DNA of 64,000 bases from Nitrososphaerota archaeon. Its GTDB lineage: Archaea > Thermoproteota > Nitrososphaeria > Nitrososphaerales > UBA183. The notes under the pieces were generated by a model that saw only the letters and a program-made list of their open reading frames with translations, searched no databases and was not told the DNA's origin. Made by a program: the position numbers and the translations under genes. Below are positions 42,152-49,410 of this stretch, one piece after another (the stretch's first letter is position 1; every line of letters begins with the position of its first letter). The stretch lies in the NCBI GenBank assembly GCA_029785235.1, contig JAFMAA010000004.1, forward strand, positions 62,001 through 126,000, written 5' to 3'.

Positions 42152-43087
42152 TCAAAACCATTCCTCCAACGAGGAGGAACTCCGCCGCCTTTTCGAATCC
42201 ATGATATCTTTCATGATCTTGTTGGCCGTATCGTTTCTCGTAACGAAGACCAGATCGAAGTAAGGCCTAGGAGAACCAGGAGGCATTTCCAGGTGCATTA
42301 CATGGGTATAGTGCTTCCCCAGCTCAGAGAGGTAGAAGTCAAGCATGGCCTTTCTCCTTCCTCCTTCGCGAGCTCTGCTCCAAACATCGTGCCATTCCGG
42401 GCCGCCGAGATACATGTCGAGCGTATTCACGGTGGTTCGGGCGGTCTGTCGGATTACAGGGTCGGGGTGGTCGATATTCTGAAGCTGAGCGGCAGAGAAG
42501 TCGACTCCTTGGTACGAGTAGTGAATCAACAGTTCTGTGTATGGTCTTTCCAGGACGCTCTGAATAGTCTCGTACCGGAGAACAGGGTCACCGATTCCGA
42601 AAGGGTCGACGTAGACCAAAGCGAATTCCCGGCCGACTTCTTCCAACACGCTTTCTAGCCTGACATTGGCATCTCCGTGGACGCAGGTAGAGAATCCGGC
42701 GAACGGCTCGACATTTGCCTTTAGCAGCGAAAAGGTACTATCATTGACTTCAATGAACCAACACTTGGCTTCGTTCTTCTTTGACTTGTCTCTGATTTTG
42801 CCGTCGACCACGGACCTTGTCATGGCCATCCTAACCGGAGATCCATCGATTAGTTTCCTTTCGACGTAGTCCTGAACTCGGCCACTTCCCGCGCAAGCGT
42901 CGATAAAATGATGGCCAATCCCGTTATTCCTCATGATCAGACTGAGGGGATGACAGTAACCGGCTAGAACGCCGTACTTCTGTAGTGTTCCAACTCCGGC
43001 CTGTACGAGACCACACTTCGGGCAGGACCTTGGTCTATCCGAGGCACCATAGCCGCAGTTGACACACTCCCAAGGTGTCAAACTCAA
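42152..43087 (-). CDS. TcmP-like protein with N-terminal zinc ribbon (copy 2)
   Basis: 311 residues if TTG 43087 is used, 14 bp after the stop of the upstream radical SAM gene; a longer start overlapping it is less likely. The N-terminus has a zinc ribbon (CVNCGYGASDRPRSCPKC). Then come HFIDACAGSGRVQ (motif-I-like), CWFIEVNDSTFSLLKANVE and ALVYVDPFGIGDP (motif-IV-like), the TcmP core. It differs strongly from copy 1 (41% shorter spacing between motifs is not evident; the zinc ribbon is the clear difference), so the two pairs are old paralogues or separately acquired. Confidence 0.78.
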   Translation of the reverse strand: MSLTPWECVNCGYGASDRPRSCPKCGLVQAGVGTLQKYGVLAGYCHPLSLIMRNNGIGHHFIDACAGSGRVQDYVERKLIDGSPVRMAMTRSVVDGKIRDKSKKNEAKCWFIEVNDSTFSLLKANVEPFAGFSTCVHGDANVRLESVLEEVGREFALVYVDPFGIGDPVLRYETIQSVLERPYTELLIHYSYQGVDFSAAQLQNIDHPDPVIRQTARTTVNTLDMYLGGPEWHDVWSRAREGGRRKAMLDFYLSELGKHYTHVMHLEMPPGSPRPYFDLVFVTRNDTANKIMKDIMDSKRRRSSSSLEEWF

Positions 43088-43101
43088 GCCATTCCAATCC
43101 G

Positions 43102-44010
43102 CTAGCCGTAGCCATAGCAATGGCAGGTTTGAGGAGTGCTTGGCAGATTCATTTGCTTCCACATATCTGATGTCTCTTTGCACATCACGATTCGCTCTTT
43201 CTTTGCTCCTGCCGCCACTAGCTTGTCATACATGAATTCGTACATTTCCTTCCTTAGCCGAAACGGCATTTTCAAACCCCAGCCCGTTCTCTCGGCATCT
43301 GGAGAGCTGAAGAATTGCGTCCAGCTTCTGTCGTTGCTGAACATGATCGTCTTCCTCAGTCCTCTTGGGGTTCCGAGAATAATCTTCTCTGGCGTAAACC
43401 GGGACGTAATCATGTCTGCTAGATTGCCGTAGTGTTCCTTCCAATCGGGGATTGGAAACATGGGATCTATCCTCACCCTCACCCGGTAGCCCACGTCGAA
43501 ACACCTGCCGGCAGCTTCAATCCGCTCTTCTGGAGGCGCAGTTCGATTCTCCCATCTTCGAGCGGCTTCAGGCGCATTGATGCTCCAAGATGCGATGGTG
43601 TAGTCCCGATGCTTCTCGTAAAGAAAGCTCGCAGCTTTCAAGCCAGCTTTGGACAGTGTGACAAGTCTGTGCTTCCCCAGTTCCTCAATTTTGTCCGCAA
43701 TGGCTTCCATGAACTTAGGAATCATGAGAGAATCAGACAACTCACCACTGTTGAGCGTCACAGGTTCTCGAATTTGGTCGTGAGCCTTTTCGATTGCCCT
43801 CAGGACAGCATCTAGTGGTCTATGGGTGATGTTGTTCAGATTCCCCCTCATCGTTCCCCTCAGATAGCAGTATGAGCAGTCAAATGGACAGCCGTAGGCC
43901 CATCTTAATTCGTAGAATGGCCCACACGATACTTCGAAAGGGGTCTTGTTGAACCGCATGACTATGCCGTCTATCTCAGGCCAAGGACTACTGATTGTTA
44001 TTTCGGCCAT
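43102..44010 (-). CDS. SplB-like radical SAM protein (copy 2)
   Basis: 302 residues. C41-x3-C45-x2-C48 (YGCPFDCSYCYLRGTMRG) binds the catalytic 4Fe-4S cluster; the downstream segments LNSGELSDSLM, VTLSKAGLKAASFL, IASWSINAPEAARRWE, RIDPMFPIPDWKEHY, IILGTPRGLRKT and the C-terminal CKETSDMWK...CHCYGYG repeat copy 1 almost motif for motif. It lacks the N-terminal extension of copy 1. It is in an operon with the RHH, ParB and TcmP copy 2 genes. Confidence 0.87.
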   Translation of the reverse strand: MAEITISSPWPEIDGIVMRFNKTPFEVSCGPFYELRWAYGCPFDCSYCYLRGTMRGNLNNITHRPLDAVLRAIEKAHDQIREPVTLNSGELSDSLMIPKFMEAIADKIEELGKHRLVTLSKAGLKAASFLYEKHRDYTIASWSINAPEAARRWENRTAPPEERIEAAGRCFDVGYRVRVRIDPMFPIPDWKEHYGNLADMITSRFTPEKIILGTPRGLRKTIMFSNDRSWTQFFSSPDAERTGWGLKMPFRLRKEMYEFMYDKLVAAGAKKERIVMCKETSDMWKQMNLPSTPQTCHCYGYG

Positions 44011-44013
44011 CGG

Positions 44014-44979
44014 TTATTCCCCCCAGTGTTTGCCTGACGGCTTCTTCCCGTCGCATTTTAGGGTAAACTCTTTCTTGTGCACAGGGCATACGAATTTCCC
44101 AATGTCGTAGACGGTACCTTCCTTTACCGTCATTTCTTTGTTTGCGATTTTCCTTCCGGACAACATGGTTCGGTGGAGTTCTTGGCGTGCCAGTTGTTGA
44201 TTCGTCGATTGCTTCGCTTCCTTCTTCAGCTGTCTGACGTGCCGTTTCACTCTGCTCTCCTTGATGGGTCCCCCTTGCTTTTGCACATCTTCATAGAGGT
44301 CCAGTGCCTCCGTTGCTGCCTCAAGAGGTATCTCTTCAGAAAGGACAGCCTGCTTCAGAGGTTCGGGAGCTCCCTTCAACACCTTTACGACTTGACGAAT
44401 CTCTGTCTGAGGCGCAGGGCGCTTTATCTCGCCACGCTCAACCATCTTCAGGACCTTGACTCGAGTCTTATCATCTAGGCCCTGAGTTTCGGAAATCATG
44501 CTTGTAGGAATCGACTCAGGGAGCCCACTAGCTCTCGACCTAAACTCGCGAGCTTCAATTATGTTGGACACGGTTTGAGGGTGATAACCCACCGCCTTCG
44601 CAAGCTCTCCATGTGTGGCGAATTCCTTACTCTTCCACAGTTCATAGGTGGCATTCTCTCTCTCAATTGAAGTCAAGTCTTCCCTGTGAAGGTTCTCAAT
44701 GAAAGACTCGAGAAGCACCCTCTTCTCCGGGATGTTCTTGACAAGCACTGGGACCTTCTTTATACCGGCTAACCGACTTGCCCGCCATCTTCGCTCGCCA
44801 GCGATAATCTCGTATTTTGAACCTTGGGTACGCACGATGATGGGCTGCAGCATATCCACCTGCTTGAGCGAATCTGCCAGCGCCTCCAGCTTTTCCTGGC
44901 TGAAGCCCTGCCTAGGTTGGTACGGGTTCGGCTTCAGACTGTCTACATCAACATACTTGACCTCCAGAACTTCACTCAT
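44014..44979 (-). CDS. parB: ParB/Spo0J-like protein
   Basis: 321 residues; ATG 44979 overlaps the stop of the RHH gene (ATGA), so the two are translationally coupled. ParB N domain: LKPNPYQPR, then EIIAGERRWRASRLAG (residues ~57-72, the CTP-binding motif) and ENLHREDLTSIERE; followed by an HTH (THGELAKAVGYHPQTVSNIIEAREF). The C-terminus is Lys-rich and ends with Cys/His residues rather than a classical dimer domain. No ParA is present. Role: partition, or a ParB-derived regulator or nuclease-associated protein of the element. Confidence 0.9.
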   Translation of the reverse strand: MSEVLEVKYVDVDSLKPNPYQPRQGFSQEKLEALADSLKQVDMLQPIIVRTQGSKYEIIAGERRWRASRLAGIKKVPVLVKNIPEKRVLLESFIENLHREDLTSIERENATYELWKSKEFATHGELAKAVGYHPQTVSNIIEAREFRSRASGLPESIPTSMISETQGLDDKTRVKVLKMVERGEIKRPAPQTEIRQVVKVLKGAPEPLKQAVLSEEIPLEAATEALDLYEDVQKQGGPIKESRVKRHVRQLKKEAKQSTNQQLARQELHRTMLSGRKIANKEMTVKEGTVYDIGKFVCPVHKKEFTLKCDGKKPSGKHWGE

Positions 44980-45188
44980 GCTCCCGACTCCGTTCCTTCG
45001 CTCCTCCTTGTCCTCCATGCTCGCTTCGCAGCCAGCTTTCGTTTCAATTGCCGCCCTTCAATCCATTGGCCAATGGCCTCCTCCAGAGCGAGTGTCAGGT
45101 TCCCCTTTCTCATACCTAGACTCCTGGAAACCTCCATTCTGAAGTTTGTGTCTAGATCGTCTCCGATAACTGCCTCAATCCTTCCCAT
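44976..45188 (-). CDS. Ribbon-helix-helix (CopG/Arc-like) DNA-binding protein
   Basis: 70 residues. DDLDTNFRMEVSRSLGMRKGNLTLALEEAIGQWIE is the archaeal RHH pattern: a strand, then helix-turn-helix with GNLTLALEEA. The C-terminal tail is very basic (RQLKRKLAAKRAWRTRR). It heads the ParB-TcmP-SplB operon. The promoter box CCTTAAAACG lies ~28 bp upstream, overlapping a large palindrome, so autoregulation is likely; it may instead be the centromere-binding partner of ParB. Confidence 0.82.
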   Translation of the reverse strand: MGRIEAVIGDDLDTNFRMEVSRSLGMRKGNLTLALEEAIGQWIEGRQLKRKLAAKRAWRTRRSEGTESGA

Positions 45189-45218
45189 TTCTTGCGCCCT
45201 TGAAATTCGAGCGTTTTA

Positions 45219-45244
45219 AGGTTTTGTGGATATCCTCAAAACCT
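45219..45244. promoter_or_regulatory. 26-bp near-perfect palindrome at RHH-ParB promoter
   Basis: Arms AGGTTTTG and CAAAACCT surround the central GGATATCC (45228-45235), with one mismatched pair. The left arm overlaps the TATA-like box of the RHH gene. The symmetry fits a dimer or tetramer of the RHH protein, or a ParB loading site (parS). A related shorter palindrome lies 19 bp away. Confidence 0.7.
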
Positions 45245-45262
45245 CAGACAGACGGGGGCATG

Positions 45263-45275
45263 AAGGTAAAACCTT
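45263..45275. promoter_or_regulatory. Small palindrome AAGGT-AAA-ACCTT
   Basis: Perfect 5-bp arms around AAA, sharing AAGGT...ACCTT with the large palindrome nearby. Probably a second site for the same protein; it touches the stop codon of the 45274 gene. Confidence 0.45.
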
Positions 45276-45729
45276 AGTTGTTGACGCGAAATGGAACCGA
45301 GGTTGCTTCGCCTAGCTCTTTTAACATCGAATCAAATCTCTTCTGCGCAGGCAACGGTGACCCATACTCCACCTTCATCAGCGCTTCGAATACCAGTGCT
45401 GAGCAATAGCCCATCTTTTTGGCCGACGCCCTGCCCTTCAATTTCAAGTGAATCATCTTCATCACGCCCAGGAGGATTACCGCATCAGGGTCGACGGTGT
45501 CATCCGTCATTGTGAAGTGTCGTTCCTCTGAGACTCTCTGGTCGAGTTCATCTTTGAATGATTCGTTAAACGACCACGCCACTGAAGTTCCCGCGGTCTT
45601 CTCCACTTTGATGACACCTAGCCTTTCCATCTCTTCGTAAAATGACTTCATACAAGAATAATGGTTTGGTAAGCCGACGTCAGACTTTTCAACCACTTTG
45701 CCGCATAAAGCGCAAGCCAACCTGACCAC
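45274..45729 (-). CDS. Unknown protein with N-terminal Cys motif
   Basis: 151 residues from a GTG. N-terminal CALCGKVVEK...NHYSC suggests a metal site, followed by a winged-helix-like region (YEEMERLGVIKVEK, SVAWSFNESFKDEL) and a helical C-terminal half (AVILLGVMKMIHLKLKGRASAKKMGYCSALVFEALMKVE). It ends at the palindromes of the RHH-ParB promoter. No family recognised. Confidence 0.65.
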   Translation of the reverse strand: MVRLACALCGKVVEKSDVGLPNHYSCMKSFYEEMERLGVIKVEKTAGTSVAWSFNESFKDELDQRVSEERHFTMTDDTVDPDAVILLGVMKMIHLKLKGRASAKKMGYCSALVFEALMKVEYGSPLPAQKRFDSMLKELGEATSVPFRVNN

Positions 45730-45800
45730 TCATTGTACTGCACCCAAAGCGCACTTCTAAGCGTTTAACAACTGGGACAGTTTCGCTTACCGATCGTAGC

Positions 45801-45944
45801 TTGAAGAAGCAGCTGCTAGTGTGCAAAGATTGCGGGAATGCTCAGATTGACGAAGACAACGCGGTTCAGGATATCTTGGGTGATGGGCTACCCAAGTGTT
45901 CCAAATGCGAATCGAAATCCTGGATAATGTTGCCAGTCGAGTAA
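45801..45944 (+). CDS. 47-residue zinc-ribbon microprotein
   Basis: TTG 45801 to TAA 45944. CKDCG at residues ~8-12 and CSKCES about 22 residues later form a typical ribbon; the tail is KSWIMLPVE. A GTTTAAC box is ~36 bp upstream. It lies between the unknown 45274 gene and the integrase, on the other strand. Similar microproteins occur at 21958, 22770, 22881 and 56602. Confidence 0.6.
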   Translation: MKKQLLVCKDCGNAQIDEDNAVQDILGDGLPKCSKCESKSWIMLPVE

Positions 45945-45962
45945 CCGCACAGCAGGTACTGT

Positions 45963-47195
45963 CTAAGCCGCACTTCGGCCCCAAGTCGTTGCCTGAACTG
46001 GCCCTTCGGGCGCGAGGAGCCGCTCAACGAGCACCGTCAGATTGTCGATTCTGCGGCCGAGGCCGGCAATCTCAGAACTCTGTCTTCGGAACTCCTTGAG
46101 GAGCTTGGAGAGAACCTCCCCGCCCTCTTCAAAAGGCCGCTCCCTCGCGGCTGGTCCTCCAGCACGTCTGCGAATCAGGAGGAGCGGTTGCAGCTTCAGG
46201 TAGACCGCCTCCAGCCTGGCAAGAGAGGGTCTGTGGTAAGAGGAGTGGTGGCCCAGGAGGAGCTCGACGTCCTCCGTGACGATTCTGTCGTCGACGCCCC
46301 TCCACGATCCGAGCCTGGTCCCAACCCCCCTCTTCGCCTCTGTTTCGAACCGTTTCCTGAAACCATGGCAGAGCTTGAATGCAGGATGGCCGTCTCGGGT
46401 CACCACTCCCGATGACCTCCACCCCTCCTCGAAAGCGGACTGGATGCCGTCGACCGTGAGGGGCTTCGCCATGCCGGAGGGCAGCCTGGCGTACCTCCGG
46501 CGGACGCGCCTGGGCGACCTCGGAAGGCGGTGTCCCCGGTGGACTGCGAGGACCGGGGAGTGAGGCCCCATCCATTCCCCCCTCCTCCTACGCCACCTCC
46601 AGTACCTCTTGAGCACGGCGACCGCCTCCCGGGAGATGAACGTAGTGTACTCCTCGGCTTCCCTCGCATAGACCTTGACTGCCGCCACCCCGCTGTCCCT
46701 GAAATCCACATCTCTCACCTTTAGGAACCCGTACCCTCCTCCCGCCTTGGGGAACCAGAATGCCCCCACCCGCATCCCGGAGGACAGCATCATCAGGGCA
46801 GCGGCCCCAAGCCTGTAGTCCGTTTTCGCTAGGAACCTGCGAATCTCTCTCGGGGTCGGGGGCCTGTCCTCCCCCAGCCTCCTGACTGGAGGAATAGTCT
46901 GTTCGATTCTCTCCCATCTGAGACGGACACCGCTGAATGTTACGAAGCTTCTCACGCAGTACAGATAGCCCGAGAGGGTGGACGACGCAATGTCCTTTCT
47001 CTTCCTCACGAAGAACCGGATGAGAAACCGCTCTGCCTCCAGGGGGCGCTTCTGGGCCAGTCGGAGGAAGGCGTCAGGCCGTCCTGCAAGGACGATCCTG
47101 AGGGTTCTCCTGTATCCCTCCTTCGTGGCGTCCGAACGCCTAGTCCTAAGAAAAAGCCTGACGGCCGACTCCTGTCTGTTCACTTTATGGGGCAA
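45963..47195 (-). CDS. int: Tyrosine recombinase/integrase
   Basis: 410 residues from TTG 47195. The catalytic set is visible: R142 (SSGMRVGA), H277 and R280 (CHGFRKRFE), H316 (LLGHHSSY) and Y332 (LEAVYLKLQ). The N-terminal ~110 residues are a SAM-like core-binding domain; a C-terminal coiled coil (LLKEFRRQSSEIAGLGRRIDNLTVLVERLL) extends beyond the usual catalytic end, as in several archaeal element integrases. It probably inserts the whole element at a host site. TGAACATTCC lies at its promoter. Confidence 0.92.
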   Translation of the reverse strand: MPHKVNRQESAVRLFLRTRRSDATKEGYRRTLRIVLAGRPDAFLRLAQKRPLEAERFLIRFFVRKRKDIASSTLSGYLYCVRSFVTFSGVRLRWERIEQTIPPVRRLGEDRPPTPREIRRFLAKTDYRLGAAALMMLSSGMRVGAFWFPKAGGGYGFLKVRDVDFRDSGVAAVKVYAREAEEYTTFISREAVAVLKRYWRWRRRRGEWMGPHSPVLAVHRGHRLPRSPRRVRRRYARLPSGMAKPLTVDGIQSAFEEGWRSSGVVTRDGHPAFKLCHGFRKRFETEAKRGVGTRLGSWRGVDDRIVTEDVELLLGHHSSYHRPSLARLEAVYLKLQPLLLIRRRAGGPAARERPFEEGGEVLSKLLKEFRRQSSEIAGLGRRIDNLTVLVERLLAPEGPVQATTWGRSAA

Positions 47196-47262
47196 ACCGC
47201 GGAATGTTCAGCTTAAGAGCAAAACTCCCCTGAGGAGAGTACGGAGGGGTCGGAATTCATTC

Positions 47263-48525
47263 CTAGGGAAAGTGCCCGGTTGCCATAAATCGATTGAGCT
47301 CGTCTTGGGTTAGTTCTTCCAGTCGAGGGAAGTTGTCAGACGAGAAAGATTGTGCTCCAAGCATAACGAATGTATGCTCAAGGCCTCCGTAAGCCCGCTG
47401 CTGTTCTTTTGGTCCGAGCTTGCCGCTCGTCTTCTTCCACAATCCATATCGCCTCTTCCACAGCCTTGGATAATACGGGAGCGGCTCGAGACGTATGGGG
47501 CCTACCCATATTTTGCGCCTATTCGACCTCCGAATCTGTGATTCCTTCCTATTGAAAGGTATCAGCACCTTCATGGCCACTTCGTTCATCAGTTCAACAG
47601 CCTCGTTGTATTTGCGTTCGTAATGCGCGAGCATCCGGGTCCGTTCCTCAATCTGTAACAACAGCAAACTTCGAAGTGACCCTATGTTGTAGAGAGCGGA
47701 AGCCAATTTTCCCTTATGTGATGGAACTCTGGCAATGTCTTCCCGAAACTTCTCAGTGGAAGTCGCCGGCTGCGCACCTTGATCCCGCAGAATCCCCATT
47801 ATTAGCTCGTGTTGCTTTATCAGGTCTTCCAGCGAGAATTCGTTCGACACTCGAATCTTGGGTAGCGGCCTAACCGGAGCGACCATGGCCGGCAGTTTTG
47901 ACGGCTCGGCGCTAGGCATCACCTTCTTTCGCTCTTCCAGAAAAGCCCTCAAACTCCTAATCACAGAGCGCGTCTTCTCGACATTCGAAGCAATGTCGAT
48001 CTCGTCTATTCGCTCGCCCGGTCTCTTGATTTCCTTCAAACTCCTCCCCATTGCCTTCAGTATCCTTTTGTCTAGGTCGAGTTCTCTCGAGGGGGTCGCC
48101 CAATACCCATACTTGGGTCCCTGGCTGTAGTCAACGTACAGGCTTCTTTCCTTGAATTCTTGATCTTGCTCCGCGAAGAAATCGCTCATGGCTTGCCAAG
48201 CACCGTACTTCAGGAAGAAGCGACCAGCCGCGGCCAGTTTCCGTCTGTGTGCCCCACCAGACCTGAAGATAGCAATGTAGTCTGTAGGAGTGACCTCTCT
48301 TTTCACTGACCAATAATCTGCAAGGAGAAGTGCTTTGCCGATTTCTTCTTTGGCCACCAAAGCCAGGTACCGAGACGAAGGGTAACGCCTAGCCTTCAGC
48401 AGTCGCTCGGCATCCAAGTTCAGCCGTTCAGCATTGTTCAGGGAGTGCTTGACGCCATCCTCCAGCTGCTCCCAAGTGATAGGTCTCTCTATCCCAATCT
48501 GACGCCTCCGGTCCTTGGTCATCAC
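47263..48525 (-). CDS. AbiV-like (HEPN-type) protein
   Basis: 420 residues from GTG 48525, 24.5 bp after the minus-strand box GTATAAAAAC. The N-terminal ~110 residues (HSLNNAERLNLDAERLLKARRYPSSRYLALVAKEEIGKALLLADYW) match the AbiV pattern of abortive-infection proteins: helices with A..la..A.EE.gK. The rest is long, helical and charged with a basic C-terminal third. Likely a phage-defence or toxin-type cargo gene next to the integrase. Exact activity unknown. Confidence 0.72.
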   Translation of the reverse strand: MMTKDRRRQIGIERPITWEQLEDGVKHSLNNAERLNLDAERLLKARRYPSSRYLALVAKEEIGKALLLADYWSVKREVTPTDYIAIFRSGGAHRRKLAAAGRFFLKYGAWQAMSDFFAEQDQEFKERSLYVDYSQGPKYGYWATPSRELDLDKRILKAMGRSLKEIKRPGERIDEIDIASNVEKTRSVIRSLRAFLEERKKVMPSAEPSKLPAMVAPVRPLPKIRVSNEFSLEDLIKQHELIMGILRDQGAQPATSTEKFREDIARVPSHKGKLASALYNIGSLRSLLLLQIEERTRMLAHYERKYNEAVELMNEVAMKVLIPFNRKESQIRRSNRRKIWVGPIRLEPLPYYPRLWKRRYGLWKKTSGKLGPKEQQRAYGGLEHTFVMLGAQSFSSDNFPRLEELTQDELNRFMATGHFP

Positions 48526-48544
48526 CAGGATAGGTCAAGGTGGA

Positions 48545-48554
48545 GTTTTTATAC
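48545..48554. promoter_or_regulatory. Bidirectional TATA-like box GTTTTTATAC
   Basis: Centre 48549.5 is 24.5 bp from GTG 48525 of the AbiV-like gene on the minus strand and ~28 bp from the 5' end of the tRNA-like fold at 48578 on the plus strand. Confidence 0.5.
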
Positions 48555-48577
48555 GAACCAGCCCATTATGAAATCGA

Positions 48578-48661
48578 GTGGTCAGACGTTGGGCAACGAC
48601 GAGGCTCCAAAGGCCTCTCTGCCCCCGCCAGAGGTGGCCAGGTCAAATCCGGCCGACCCCA
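48578..48661 (+). other. tRNA-like cloverleaf with long variable arm (degenerate)
   Basis: The segment can fold as a type II tRNA: acceptor GTGGTC/GACCCC (one mismatch), small D-like hairpin CGTT-GGGC-AACG, anticodon-like GAGGC-TCCAAAG-GCCTC (7-nt loop), variable arm CTCTG...CAGAG, and T arm GGCC(AG)-GTCAAAT-(CC)GGCC, then A. Departures from a working tRNA are a short D loop without GG, C33 and G54. It may be a decayed tRNA-Leu/Ser, an attachment-site relic, or a mimic. A TATA-like box sits upstream. Confidence 0.35.
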
Positions 48662-49410
48662 TCCATTCTTGCCGAGCAAACTCCTCGTTCACCCACTCAA
48701 CCAGGATGCCCTTTCGACGCTTCTCAAGTTGCAGGCTCCCGACGGTGGGTTCTACACCTGATACTATCCTGGCATGACCCATGGGAATGCGACAACGAAC
48801 GCCGAAACTACACGTCTGGCAATTCTTGCTCTCTCAGAGTAACCAGAGTGCGCTTCCTTCAATCTGTTAGAGGAGCAAGGACAAAACGGTCGAGAACGCA
48901 AGGCCGCTTCGCCCTTGAGGTTTTGGGGGACCACGAAGTCATGGACTATCCAGTGCTGGTAGAAGAATACGAACCGGACTGGGTCGAGGAGTTGTTGGGG
49001 GATTACCCACATTGGGACGGTTGTGCGCCGAAGCAGAAGTCGCTTCGCCCGAGCTTGTTGTCGAATTGGTGGTGGTAGCTGTCGATTGCGTGCGAACTGG
49101 CAGAACTGTGAGAACGTCTACGACCAGGAAAGGGGAAGTCGCTACAAGCACTCCCCTTCCTGCCTATCACGACGATAGTCTTCGTCTCCGATTCATCTCC
49201 TAGGAGATAGAGGGCGACGGGTGTATATGGCGAATTTGCGAAACCGCTCCCCGATCCTTCCACCATCACCAAACCTACTTGTTTTCGAGGGACTCGCCGG
49301 GTTCGATGGGATTTGACAAGAAACGAAGCCACATCCACCTGACCCGGCATTTCAACCCGCGCCGGGATAGACGGCATTTTACCAACCCCCGACCCTTTCA
49401 GATTCTCCCG
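48662..49410. other. No confident gene; probable element/host junction debris
   Basis: 749 bp between the tRNA-like fold and the ClC gene. Short open frames exist (for example 48848-49078 plus, ending YEPDWVEELLGDYPHWDG), but none has both a promoter and protein-like composition throughout. It may hold remnants of genes broken by integration. Confidence 0.5.

Noticed and set aside
40975..44010. Phage Gp37/Gp68 (DUF5131) identity for the two radical SAM proteins
   Set aside because: The surrounding motifs (LSDSLM, ILGTPRGL, closing CxCYG) fit SplB/COG1533 better, though both groups can partner TcmP; a profile search would settle it.
45274..45729. Toxin of a toxin-antitoxin pair with the RHH gene
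   Set aside because: The RHH gene is coupled to ParB, not to this gene, and the protein shows no PIN, RelE, HEPN or MazF-type motif.
48578..48661. Functional tRNA-Leu(CAA)
   Set aside because: C33, G54 and the tiny D loop without GG are incompatible with a normal tRNA, so it is reported only as tRNA-like.
49003..49377. 124-residue minus-strand gene
   Set aside because: Part of the frame looks protein-like but composition is uneven, no promoter fits and no motif is present.
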